From contig CAMJKP010000026.1 of assembly GCA_946406435.1 (NCBI GenBank), forward strand, positions 1-40,931: 40,931 nt of DNA, in the 5' to 3' direction. Below are positions 1-6,924 of the stretch, one piece after another. The notes beneath the pieces were generated by a model. The model worked only from the letters and a program-made list of their open reading frames with translations, ran no database searches and had not been told where the DNA came from. Source of the DNA: an uncultured Prevotellaceae bacterium. Its GTDB lineage: Bacteria > Bacteroidota > Bacteroidia > Bacteroidales > Bacteroidaceae. Position numbers and translations under genes: made by a program. Numbering within the stretch: the first letter of the stretch is position 1; each line of letters begins with the position of its first letter.

Positions 1-2
1 CC

Positions 3-194
3 ATTCCTAAGACCTATAATATGGAACCAGAGAATTGCTATACCATCGGAGAAATCTCGAAGAAGTTCAGAATTCATGATTCATCCGTATGGGCGCATAT
101 CCGCAAGTTCTCCATCCCTACCCGACAGATAGGTAACTATGTTTACGCTCCAAAATCAGAAATCGACAAACTCTATAAATCTATCAAGTTATGA
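3..194 (+). CDS. HTH (excisionase-like) DNA-binding protein, C-terminal part only
   Basis: The reading frame is open from the window edge and ends in TGA at 192-194, so only the last 63 residues are present. They match closely the C-terminal half of the protein at 22641-23201: the phrases CYTIGEI, DSSVWAHIRK, RQIGNYVY and EIDKLYKS recur with few changes. This is a helix-turn-helix domain of the excisionase/MerR-like type (HTH_17). Its stop overlaps the integrase start (ATGA), the same coupling seen in the second element, so the two are probably co-translated. A role in integration/excision control is inferred from position. The missing N-terminus probably carries a zinc ribbon and a first HTH, as in the paralogue. 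Confidence 0.75.
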   Translation: MPKTYNMEPENCYTIGEISKKFRIHDSSVWAHIRKFSIPTRQIGNYVYAPKSEIDKLYKSIKL

Positions 195-1480
195 AGACTC
201 CTATGAAGCGTACGGTATTCAAGGTAATACTCCGCAAATCCGAATACAAAGAGCAGTGGTCATTGCTCATTGAAAGTTTTCCTGTCTTTGAGCCTGGCAA
301 AGACAAACCACTTCGCAAGCATGAGCCACTTGGTCGCTATATAACGACCCCCATCTTTGATAAGAATAGTTCTGGAAGAACATTATCCGATGGCAAGGCA
401 TACTATCGTCCCAAGCGTGATACCAATGGAATCATCATGTGCCGCTCACAAAAAGACCAGGAGGCTTGTATCTTTGCCGACAAAGTACGTGACCTTCGTC
501 AGCACGAATACGACAATCAGGCTTTGTACACAGATACGGAGGCAGAGCAAGCTGCACAAAACGAAAGGTCAAAGTGCGACTTCATTCAGTATTTCGCAGA
601 ACTGAAGGAGAAGCGCCACAGGAATAGCTCCAAGTCAATTCAAGTAAACTGGAGCCGAGAGTTGGCATTGATGAAACTATACACAGGCAACAAGCCTCTT
701 CCATTTGGCTGCATTGACCTAACGCTGATTGAAGATTACAGAGATTATCTTCTGAATGCACCTAAAGGTGGAGGCAAGTCTGGTACAATATCAGCAAATA
801 CCGCTTCTACTTATTTCTCCATCTTCAAGGCTGGACTTCATCAAGCATTCATCGATGGGTATCTAAATATTGACCTTGCAGCCAAAGTGAAGAACATATC
901 CTACGAGGAAAGCCAACGTGAATACCTCACTTTGGAGGAACTCAACCAACTTGCCTCCACTCCATGCGAGAGTGACATTCTCAGAAGAGCAGCCCTTTTC
1001 TCTGCTTTGACGGGACTGCGCCACTGTGATATCAAGCAGTTGAAATGGCGTGATGTGGTGAAAGACGAGGGACACTATCGACTTCTTTTCACTCAGCAGA
1101 AGACCAAAGGTGTTGAATACATGCCGATTTCCGACCAAGCCTATTTGCTATGTGGTGAACGAGGCGATGCAGACCGACTTGTTTTTGAAGGTTTGCAGGA
1201 TCCGTCTTGGATTAACCGACCTATCAAGAAATGGATAGAAGCGTCTGGCATCACGAAACACATAACTTTCCACTGTTTCCGCCATACCTATGCGACATTG
1301 CAACTTACCAATGGCACAGACATCTATACCGTCAGCAAGATGCTTGGTCATAGAAAGGTGACCACAACACAGATATACGCTAAGATTGTAGATGAGAAGA
1401 AAGAGGCTGCCGCTGATGCAATCCGCATTTCCCTCTCAAACGACCAGATTAAATCTCCTGACGGTTCCAATTATCAGTAG
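191..1480 (+). CDS. Tyrosine recombinase/integrase of mobilizable element 1
   Basis: A 429-residue site-specific recombinase. The N-terminal ~110 residues resemble the Bacteroidetes arm-binding domain, residues ~130-230 the SAM-like core-binding domain, and the C-terminal ~180 residues the catalytic domain. The catalytic set is visible: R277 (in TGLRHCD), H361/R364 (HCFRH), H387 (MLGHR) and nucleophile Y396 (TTQIYAK). It should integrate and excise the element that begins left of the window. It is a close paralogue of the integrase at 23201-24481, with every catalytic residue at the same number. The ATG overlaps the upstream HTH stop. A hairpin at 1536-1569 lies downstream. Confident in family; the target site is not visible. 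Confidence 0.95.
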   Translation: MKTPMKRTVFKVILRKSEYKEQWSLLIESFPVFEPGKDKPLRKHEPLGRYITTPIFDKNSSGRTLSDGKAYYRPKRDTNGIIMCRSQKDQEACIFADKVRDLRQHEYDNQALYTDTEAEQAAQNERSKCDFIQYFAELKEKRHRNSSKSIQVNWSRELALMKLYTGNKPLPFGCIDLTLIEDYRDYLLNAPKGGGKSGTISANTASTYFSIFKAGLHQAFIDGYLNIDLAAKVKNISYEESQREYLTLEELNQLASTPCESDILRRAALFSALTGLRHCDIKQLKWRDVVKDEGHYRLLFTQQKTKGVEYMPISDQAYLLCGERGDADRLVFEGLQDPSWINRPIKKWIEASGITKHITFHCFRHTYATLQLTNGTDIYTVSKMLGHRKVTTTQIYAKIVDEKKEAAADAIRISLSNDQIKSPDGSNYQ

Positions 1481-1535
1481 AACTCATAACGCTATAGCAA
1501 GTCGATTTTCATAGCGACTTTCACGTCATTTTTCA

Positions 1536-1569
1536 AGAAGCCATTCACATTCATGTGTGAGTGGCTTCT
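1536..1569 (+). terminator. Hairpin terminator after integrase 1
   Basis: A 14-bp inverted repeat (AGAAGCCATTCACA / TGTGAGTGGCTTCT, one G-T pair) with a 6-nt loop, followed by a T-rich stretch. It lies 55 bp after the integrase stop, so a Rho-independent terminator is the simplest reading. Confidence 0.65.
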
Positions 1570-1611
1570 TTCGTTTCTACCCTTTTTTCTATCCCAAAAA
1601 ATGATGATTTG

Positions 1612-1760
1612 ATGGTGATTCAAATCACCACGAAATCACCATAAAATTATTTTTTATTTATTTGACTATTTATTATGTCTGACTATCAGCAAGTTACACA
1701 AATTAGGCGGATATAAAAATGATGGACTTATGGTGGACAGAATCATGCCGAAATCACCAT
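1612..1760. promoter_or_regulatory. Repeat cluster (AAATCACCA) in the gap between integrase 1 and the next HTH gene
   Basis: The 368-bp gap 1481-1848 contains three direct copies of AAATCACCA, at 1622, 1633 and 1751, and one inverted copy ending at 1620. The inverted copy and the first direct copy form a 7+2+7 palindrome (GGTGATT CA AATCACC) at 1614-1629. Such clusters next to integrase and HTH genes are usually binding sites for the element's own DNA-binding proteins (operator, or recombination arm/Xis sites). Which protein binds is unknown. No gene is evident in the gap. Confidence 0.4.
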
Positions 1761-1772
1761 TGCTTTTAACGA

Positions 1773-1780
1773 TACTTTTG
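1773..1780 (+). promoter_or_regulatory. Putative Bacteroidales -7 box upstream of the HTH/replication module
   Basis: TACTTTTG fits the TAnnTTTG -7 consensus of Bacteroidales and is followed by CAG, 69 bp upstream of the ATG at 1849. A clear -33 TTTG at the expected spacing is not seen, so confidence is modest. A similar sequence (TTACTTTG) sits at 24715-24722 before the equivalent gene of element 2. Confidence 0.35.
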
Positions 1781-1848
1781 CAGTCGCTTTCTTACCAAAG
1801 AGAGTGACTGTAGCATATCGCTGCAGCCAACTTTAACACAATTCTATA

Positions 1849-2208
1849 ATGAATAATGGTGTTCTTTCATTCGATGCAGTGCCACAAATGGTGGCTACCA
1901 TCCTCAAGAAGTTGGAGACGCTTGAACAGAAGTTCGACGCTCTGCAGTCAAACAACAATGTAGAGGCTGATGCCTGGTTCTCTCTGCAAGACCTATGCAA
2001 TTACCTCCCTAACCATCCTGCCGAACAGACAGTTTACGGTTGGACAAGTAATCGCACCATTCCTTATCATAAGAATGGTAAGAGTATCATTTTCCGTAAG
2101 TCGGAAATTGACAACTGGTTAATGCAGACCTCTCGTAAGTCTGTCAATGACATCTACGATGAAGCGCGTGCATACGTAGCAAACAGTTCTATGAGACGAG
2201 GAATGTAA
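1849..2208 (+). CDS. Excisionase-family helix-turn-helix protein
   Basis: A 119-residue protein. Residues ~8-40 form a short coiled-coil-like helix (LKKLETLEQKFDALQ), followed from ~45 by an HTH_17/excisionase-like domain (FSLQDLCNYLP, TVYGWTSNRTIPYHK, IIFRKSEIDNWL). Proteins of this shape follow the integrase in many Bacteroidales mobilizable elements and act as excisionase or transcriptional regulator; the exact job here is inferred. The gene stops one base before the next ATG (2210), suggesting translational coupling. The protein at 24779-25144 occupies the same place in element 2 and shares the HP..QTVY.W and TIPYHK stretches. Confidence 0.8.
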   Translation: MNNGVLSFDAVPQMVATILKKLETLEQKFDALQSNNNVEADAWFSLQDLCNYLPNHPAEQTVYGWTSNRTIPYHKNGKSIIFRKSEIDNWLMQTSRKSVNDIYDEARAYVANSSMRRGM

Positions 2209-2209
2209 T

Positions 2210-2680
2210 ATGACGTACATTGATTACATGAATCAGTTCTGGCGCGCTTCGGCTATGGAGTACATGTCCACCAGCGAGGTTGCACTCTACGCTTTCATAG
2301 TGAACGAGTGCAACCAACACCGCTGGAACATGCCAGTGCCATGCTCTACGGTACGGATCTGCGAGATGCTTCACATGTCCAAACAGACACTTTGCACCGC
2401 TCGTAAGAATCTTGCCAAGCGTGGACTTATCTCTTTTTCTGAAGGCAAGTCACGTCATGTACCGTCTAAATATTCACTACTAATTTGGACGGATAACTTG
2501 ACGGTAGAGTTGACGGATGGATTGACGGCAGACTTTACCCCTTTAAAAGATAAAGAGAAAGATAATTTTAATAAAAAGGATTCTGTCAAAATTTTAAGCA
2601 ATGGAAAAGAAACTCACAATCGACGTAGAGGCATTAAAGAAATCTCTACTACAGCGTCGCCCTATGAAGGCTCGTTTTAA
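2210..2680 (+). CDS. Winged-helix/HTH protein of the element replication module
   Basis: A 156-residue protein. The first ~90 residues look like a winged HTH (MYSTSEVALYAFIVNECN-like start, then VRICEMLHMSKQTLCTARK as recognition region and GLISFSEGKSR as wing). The C-terminal third is low-complexity and charged (KDKEKDNFNKKD), resembling the linker of replication-initiator or primosomal helper proteins. It begins one base after the preceding gene and overlaps the DnaC-like ATPase gene by 80 bp. The pairing with a DnaC-like loader suggests a role in initiating replication of the excised element; this is inference from context. Confidence 0.65.
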   Translation: MTYIDYMNQFWRASAMEYMSTSEVALYAFIVNECNQHRWNMPVPCSTVRICEMLHMSKQTLCTARKNLAKRGLISFSEGKSRHVPSKYSLLIWTDNLTVELTDGLTADFTPLKDKEKDNFNKKDSVKILSNGKETHNRRRGIKEISTTASPYEGSF

Positions 2681-3266
2681 GTTGCCCATGTCTGAAGACG
2701 AGGCATATGCTTATATGTTAGCAGCAATGATGGCTGAGGTGGAATATCGCCACCGTAGCTTCTGTACTAGCGAGGATATGGAGAATCAACTTCATGAGAT
2801 AGCTCATTGGCTTACCTCGTCATCACCCAAGTTCGGTATGCTACTATGCGGTGGTTGTGGTAATGGCAAAAGCACCATGCTCAAAGCATTCCAACAGCTA
2901 CTAAACAATCTGCATATTCCGAAATCATTCAACGATGGTACATACGGAATCCAGATAGTGGATGCGAAATACATTGCATACTTGTGCAAGAACAACTATG
3001 AGGCATACCGCAAACTCATTAGTGTGGATATGCTTGGCATTGATGACCTTGGCACAGAGCCTTCGGAGGTGATGGATTATGGCAATGTCTATACTCCAGT
3101 CATTGACCTGTTGACAAAACGCTACGAAGAGCAGCTTTTCACCGTCATCACCACTAACCTCACTCCACAACAAATCAGAGAACACTACGATGACCGCATC
3201 GCAGATCGTCTCAACGAGATGGTGGAGAAAATAGTATTCAAGAACGGTACATACCGCAATAATTAA
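2601..3266 (+). CDS. DnaC/IstB-like AAA+ ATPase (putative helicase loader)
   Basis: A 221-residue ATPase. Walker A is GGCGNGKS at residues ~84-91 and Walker B is LGIDDLG at ~145-151. A sensor-like VITTNL lies near 188-193 and an arginine-rich RIADRLNEM follows. This order and size match DnaC/IstB-type helicase loaders; the nearest functional guess is loading host DnaB onto the element's origin. It overlaps the upstream HTH gene by 80 bp in another frame. An alternative start is M22 (2664), but the N-terminal segment reads as part of a normal domain, so I keep 2601. No transposase partner is present, which argues against an IS21 helper. Confidence 0.8.
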   Translation: MEKKLTIDVEALKKSLLQRRPMKARFKLPMSEDEAYAYMLAAMMAEVEYRHRSFCTSEDMENQLHEIAHWLTSSSPKFGMLLCGGCGNGKSTMLKAFQQLLNNLHIPKSFNDGTYGIQIVDAKYIAYLCKNNYEAYRKLISVDMLGIDDLGTEPSEVMDYGNVYTPVIDLLTKRYEEQLFTVITTNLTPQQIREHYDDRIADRLNEMVEKIVFKNGTYRNN

Positions 3267-3299
3267 CTAATTCACAAACTTTTTAAATCTTGTAAAATT

Positions 3300-3842
3300 A
3301 TGATTTCAAACATCAAGACCGTGACACTAAGATTGTCACAGAAGGAATTCAGTTTCCTCATGAACGGCATTAATGCCAAGTTCTTTATGGACATCATGTC
3401 CCATCTCACAGCATCGTTTTCTATGGATGAAGACGATACAGATCCCCAACTCGTGTATGAGCCTACAGCCTTCTTCCATCTCTACGAACTCGCAGAGCGT
3501 TGGGAGGTTGCTCCCGAGGATGTGCTCAACATCATGTTCAACCTGGAGCAGAACGGATTGATAAAGTATTCACTCTCCGAGAATGAATTCGCTATCGAGC
3601 CATGCATCACAAGTTTCGTCTCAACTGATGATGTGGTGCATAAGGGGACTAATTGCGACACCCCTCTTGATGAGCTTTGCTTTGAGATGATGACTAAAAA
3701 GCAGATTTCTGAAGCTATCGCTCGTTACGACAGCTTGATCACTCTTCATTTCCCTATGGTTACACTCAAGGCATTCTCTCTCAAAAAAAACGAGAATGAG
3801 TACACTCACGAGAGCATCAACGGAGTTGTCGTGAATCCCTAA
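3300..3842 (+). CDS. Hypothetical protein of the mobilizable-element backbone
   Basis: A 180-residue soluble protein that I do not recognise by name. The middle (~residues 50-110: FFHLYELAERWEV, PEDVLNIMFNLEQNGLIKYS) reads like a small winged-helix fold, with a helix pair followed by a GLI-hydrophobic strand as in replication or regulatory wHTH domains. No signal peptide, membrane segment or cysteine cluster is seen. It lies 33 bp after the DnaC-like gene and ends before the structured region upstream of mobC, so it belongs to the replication/maintenance block. A regulatory or plasmid-replication accessory role is possible but unproven. Confidence 0.6.
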   Translation: MISNIKTVTLRLSQKEFSFLMNGINAKFFMDIMSHLTASFSMDEDDTDPQLVYEPTAFFHLYELAERWEVAPEDVLNIMFNLEQNGLIKYSLSENEFAIEPCITSFVSTDDVVHKGTNCDTPLDELCFEMMTKKQISEAIARYDSLITLHFPMVTLKAFSLKKNENEYTHESINGVVVNP

Positions 3843-3852
3843 CTGCTAACGG

Positions 3853-3899
3853 AGAATGGCTGGCTGTCGAGACTCAGCATCAAAGCAATCAGCCATTCT
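3853..3899. other. Stem-loop in the gap before mobC; candidate oriT region
   Basis: The gap 3843-4091 holds no gene. AGAATGGCTG (3853-3862) pairs perfectly with CAGCCATTCT (3890-3899), and a smaller GCTG/CAGC stem lies inside. The structure sits directly upstream of the MobC-like and relaxase genes, where Bacteroidales mobilizable elements usually keep the transfer origin. It could equally terminate the upstream operon. The nick site cannot be placed from sequence alone. Confidence 0.35.
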
Positions 3900-4091
3900 A
3901 ATTGAGATAACGATAGGGAAAGGAAATGCCACCTAAAGTAGCCTGAATTTTCGTACTCTCTAAACAAGAAGTGTCAATGTCCGACAATCCGCTTCGCTAC
4001 TTGCCAGACTGTTTGACCTCTTGCAATACTCGCAGGCTCGCATCGGGCTGACCAATCCCAATTATAACTTAACGATAAAACCCATCTACAA

Positions 4092-4454
4092 ATGAACAAG
4101 ATAATAGAACCCAAAGGGCGCAATCCACGTATTACAGTGTGCTATACGCCCGACGAGAACCAGAGAATTATAGAGATGGCTTCTGCCTGTGAGCTGAAGA
4201 AAAGCCAGTATATCCACGACACATCTTTGGGGCAGGAGCCAAAGGTGATGATGAGCGACAGGGAGGCTGAAGCTCTGATGTCGCTGAAAGCTGCCCGAGG
4301 CGAACTCATTCTGATTAAGAATGCCCTTCATGGTACTACCCAGGAACAGCGTAAGAAGTACTTCCGCAACGAGCAGTTCATGCGCCAGTGGATTGAGGGC
4401 GTTAACAGCCTTATCCGCAGATTAGTAGAAATAGAAAGTATGTTCAAAAGATAA
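4092..4454 (+). CDS. mobC: MobC-like relaxosome accessory protein
   Basis: A 120-residue basic protein. The N-terminus (RNPRITVCYTPDENQRI) has the strand-then-helix pattern of ribbon-helix-helix relaxosome proteins, and the C-terminal part (INSLIRRLVEIE-like) is the helical region of bacterial MobC proteins. It would bind the transfer origin and help the relaxase nick it. The stop is 4 bp before the relaxase ATG at 4459, the classic mobC-relaxase pair, as in Tn4399-type mocA/mocB. The family call rests on this arrangement plus the N-terminal pattern. Confidence 0.8.
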   Translation: MNKIIEPKGRNPRITVCYTPDENQRIIEMASACELKKSQYIHDTSLGQEPKVMMSDREAEALMSLKAARGELILIKNALHGTTQEQRKKYFRNEQFMRQWIEGVNSLIRRLVEIESMFKR

Positions 4455-4458
4455 TGGT

Positions 4459-5694
4459 ATGATAGCAAAAGCAAGGTCTATATCGCATGGCTCAGCCATG
4501 ACGAACTATGCCACCAAGCATAATCGTGCTGACATAGTGCTGACACGTAACCTTGGCGAGGGGCTTACTCCTCTCGCCATGTGGGGAGCAATGGAAACCA
4601 TCCACCAGAAGTACGAACCGAAATTCAGGCGCAAGCCTGTCACCAAGCCGACCCTTCGGATGGAGGTTTCCCCATCCCTTGAAGAAACAAAGGGATGGAC
4701 ACTCAATGACTGGTACGACTATGCGATTCGGTTTCTTGATGAGTTCAAGAAAGAAGTCCAAGCCAAGGAGGTAAAGAAGAAAGGAAAAGGCAAGTTCAAT
4801 CTGGACAGAGCACAGATATTTGCCTGTCTTCACTTTGATGCGAAGTCCGGCATCCCTCACCTTCATATCCTCATCAACCGCATTGATCTTGACGGGAACC
4901 TGATGAACGACTCTTTTATTGGCGATAGTGCAGTCAAGGCTGCCCATACCATCAACGTTGAACGTGGATGGGAGTTGCCCGAGGATATTCACGAGGCACA
5001 CGAGAAGGAGATAACGGAAGCTTGTTACAACATACTCCGTGGAATACAGTGCTACGATTGGAGCAGTTATAAGCACGGGCTTGAAAGTCATGGTTACAAA
5101 GTCCATGAGCAACATGACAAGCAAGGAGTATTACATGGATATACCATACTTCGTGGTAACTCCCGTTTCAAATCTTCCACGCTGGGCAAAGGTCGTAACT
5201 TGACCGTTCCTAAACTTGAAGCCACATGGAAGAAGCTTCATCCTGTAGCTCCAAGTGTTGACAAGCCGGGTTATACTATTGGCACCACTCAGACGACAGA
5301 AAGGATGCCTCTCACAGAACACAATTCTGCATGTCAGAGCGTCGCCCAATCCAAACCTGAAGCGCCATCTGTATTCAGAAAGATATTGTCTGTTAATGGA
5401 AAGAATTATTCCATCGCAATGCTAATGGAAGCATACACGGCTATGAAGGAGACCATCGAATCACCTGACGAATCTGTGCCATTTGAAAACGTCTTGAATG
5501 TGGCTATGCTACTATTCATGAACTACGTCGATGCTGCCACAACCGTTTCCGAATCTTGTGGTGGCGGTGGTTCCACTTCATCAAATTGGGGCAAGGACGA
5601 TGATGAGGATGAGCGAGAGAGGGCTCAACGCTGTGCCCAACACGCCAATTGGCTATGCAAACCAATTAGAAAATATAAAGGTCCACACCGTTAA
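4459..5694 (+). CDS. Relaxase/mobilization nuclease (MobB/MocB-like)
   Basis: A 411-residue relaxase. The N-terminus holds a candidate catalytic Tyr (Y17 in MTNYATK). The three-histidine metal site is clear: H125 and D127 (LHFD) followed by H134 and H136 (PHLHILIN), the HxD...HxH pattern of relaxase/mobilization nucleases. The enzyme nicks oriT and stays covalently attached to the transferred strand. Residues ~155-245 (AHTINVERGWELP, YDWSSYKHGLESHGYKV) continue the nuclease domain. The C-terminus has a Gly-rich stretch (CGGGGSTSSNWG) also found at the end of the unrelated MobV relaxase at 29560. No type IV secretion genes are present, so transfer needs a helper. Confidence 0.92.
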   Translation: MIAKARSISHGSAMTNYATKHNRADIVLTRNLGEGLTPLAMWGAMETIHQKYEPKFRRKPVTKPTLRMEVSPSLEETKGWTLNDWYDYAIRFLDEFKKEVQAKEVKKKGKGKFNLDRAQIFACLHFDAKSGIPHLHILINRIDLDGNLMNDSFIGDSAVKAAHTINVERGWELPEDIHEAHEKEITEACYNILRGIQCYDWSSYKHGLESHGYKVHEQHDKQGVLHGYTILRGNSRFKSSTLGKGRNLTVPKLEATWKKLHPVAPSVDKPGYTIGTTQTTERMPLTEHNSACQSVAQSKPEAPSVFRKILSVNGKNYSIAMLMEAYTAMKETIESPDESVPFENVLNVAMLLFMNYVDAATTVSESCGGGGSTSSNWGKDDDEDERERAQRCAQHANWLCKPIRKYKGPHR

Positions 5695-5707
5695 ATACAT
5701 TAGAGAT

Positions 5708-6235
5708 ATGTCCAAGTATAGTAATCTTGTCGAAGAAATCGACAAACAGGAAGAGGTCAAGGAACAAAAGGCTAACCTTGACAATGAACTTCAACTTCTT
5801 AAGCAAGCCATAAGCAACTTGCACGATAGCATTCAAAAAGTTGAGAAGGCTCGCAAAGACGGAACAGATATGGTGATTGCGATGAAAGCTGCCACGGATA
5901 GCATGGATATGGCTGTTTTCGCATTCTGCCGTGCCGTTACCCGGGCCGAAGGAACTGTGCTCAAGATTGAAATGACCGACGAGTGCTTAACCACCATCCA
6001 ATCCGCAAGAGAGAAGCTGATTCAGGCAGAAACCGACCTTCTTGCCAGCCATAGAAGGTTGCAGCTACAAGAATTTCGCAATCAGAACGAAGAAATCACG
6101 TCTTTCATAAAGTCTTGTCAAGGAGTGTTCCTGTCACCCAAAGTATTCTGGTGGTGGGCTGGCATCTCGTATGCCACTTCACTATATTCACTCTGGTGCC
6201 TTTTACAAATGGCCCTTCAGTGGTTGAAGTATTGA
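5708..6235 (+). CDS. Coiled-coil protein with C-terminal membrane segment, mobilization operon
   Basis: A 175-residue protein. I start it at the ATG at 5708, 13 bp after the relaxase stop, because the longer frame from 5531 would run 164 bp inside the relaxase gene and adds residues of random character. Residues ~5-45 and ~100-145 are charged, heptad-like coiled coils (EEIDKQEEVKEQ; REKLIQAETDLLASHRR). The last ~30 residues are aromatic and hydrophobic (WWWAGISYATSLYSLW), consistent with a tail anchor. Similar short proteins sit behind relaxase genes in Bacteroidales elements, perhaps linking relaxosome to membrane. Function unproven. Confidence 0.65.
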   Translation: MSKYSNLVEEIDKQEEVKEQKANLDNELQLLKQAISNLHDSIQKVEKARKDGTDMVIAMKAATDSMDMAVFAFCRAVTRAEGTVLKIEMTDECLTTIQSAREKLIQAETDLLASHRRLQLQEFRNQNEEITSFIKSCQGVFLSPKVFWWWAGISYATSLYSLWCLLQMALQWLKY

Positions 6236-6279
6236 TTGAATCTTATAGGGAGTGAAACGGAAAGTCTCTATTCAAAAGC

Positions 6280-6315
6280 GCAACTATAGGAAAAATGTCA
6301 CCTATAGTTGCCTTT
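6280..6315 (+). terminator. Hairpin terminator after the mobilization operon
   Basis: GCAACTATAGG (6280-6290) and CCTATAGTTGC (6301-6311) form a perfect 11-bp stem with a 10-nt loop, followed by CTTTTATTG. It lies 45 bp after the last mobilization gene and before the defence operon, separating the two transcription units. Confidence 0.6.
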
Positions 6316-6393
6316 TATTGTTAATTCTGCAAAAAATACTATAGTTTTTCACATAACATTGTAGCTTTTACATTATTTATTATTATCTTTGTA

Positions 6394-6401
6394 TCCAAAA
6401 T
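6394..6401 (+). promoter_or_regulatory. Putative -7 box of the BREX operon promoter
   Basis: TATCTTTG matches the Bacteroidales TAnnTTTG -7 box. It lies in an AT-rich gap 102 bp before the first ATG of the defence operon (6503) and after the terminator hairpin. The upstream region has T-runs but no textbook -33 TTTG at 19-21 bp, so this is a candidate only. Confidence 0.4.
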
Positions 6402-6502
6402 TTGACAATTCAGAATAAGAAAATTCGTATAATTGGAAATCCATTATCAGATGTTAGGTGCTACATTGCCAAACTCTGGTGTAAAATAGAAAACAGATAA
6501 AG

Positions 6503-6910
6503 ATGGATGATACAAAAGTGTTCACACAAGAGCAGAAGACTGAATCATTGCGTAAAGCTTTGATAGAAGCTGGTTATGACATGGCTTCGTCACAAGCAGA
6601 AAGCATGGAAGAAGATACAGAGTCTTGGGGAGAAGATATTATTGAGGGCAAGATTAACCCAAAATGCATTGATATCAGTGACCAAGCAAGCCACTCTTTC
6701 TACAACAATGAGTTGGATATTTGGTTTGAACCTGATGAAGAAATTTTCCCAGAAGGCTGTGGTGAATGGGGACTTAATGGACTCATTGAAACAAATGGCA
6801 TTTCTGATGATGAGGTTTTTGACCTTTTATATGAAGGTGCGGACAATTACATAAATAAAATCTACGGCAAGGATTGGAAAGAGAAATATCCAGAGCCAAA
6901 AAGCAAATAA
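6503..6910 (+). CDS. Acidic protein of unknown function, first gene of the BREX type 4 operon
   Basis: A 135-residue protein that I do not recognise. It is strongly acidic (about 34 Asp+Glu against about 12 Lys+Arg) and has no membrane segment or signal peptide. The middle contains two short Trp/Phe/Gly-rich stretches (DIWFEPDEEIFPEG, CGEWGLNGL), and the end is basic (KDWKEKYPEPKSK). The brxP ATG follows 14 bp after its stop, so it is probably translated with the defence genes. The charge would allow a DNA-mimic or adaptor role, but nothing here proves one. It is not part of the four-gene type 4 core as I know it. Confidence 0.6.
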   Translation: MDDTKVFTQEQKTESLRKALIEAGYDMASSQAESMEEDTESWGEDIIEGKINPKCIDISDQASHSFYNNELDIWFEPDEEIFPEGCGEWGLNGLIETNGISDDEVFDLLYEGADNYINKIYGKDWKEKYPEPKSK

Positions 6911-6924
6911 GGAATAAAGAAGAT

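Noticed and set aside
2601..3266. IstB helper of an IS21 element
   Set aside because: No IstA transposase or terminal inverted repeats are nearby, and the gene lies in the replication block of the mobilizable element.
4492..5124. 210-codon open frame on the minus strand
   Set aside because: It lies wholly antisense to the relaxase gene, whose motifs are clear; a shadow frame.
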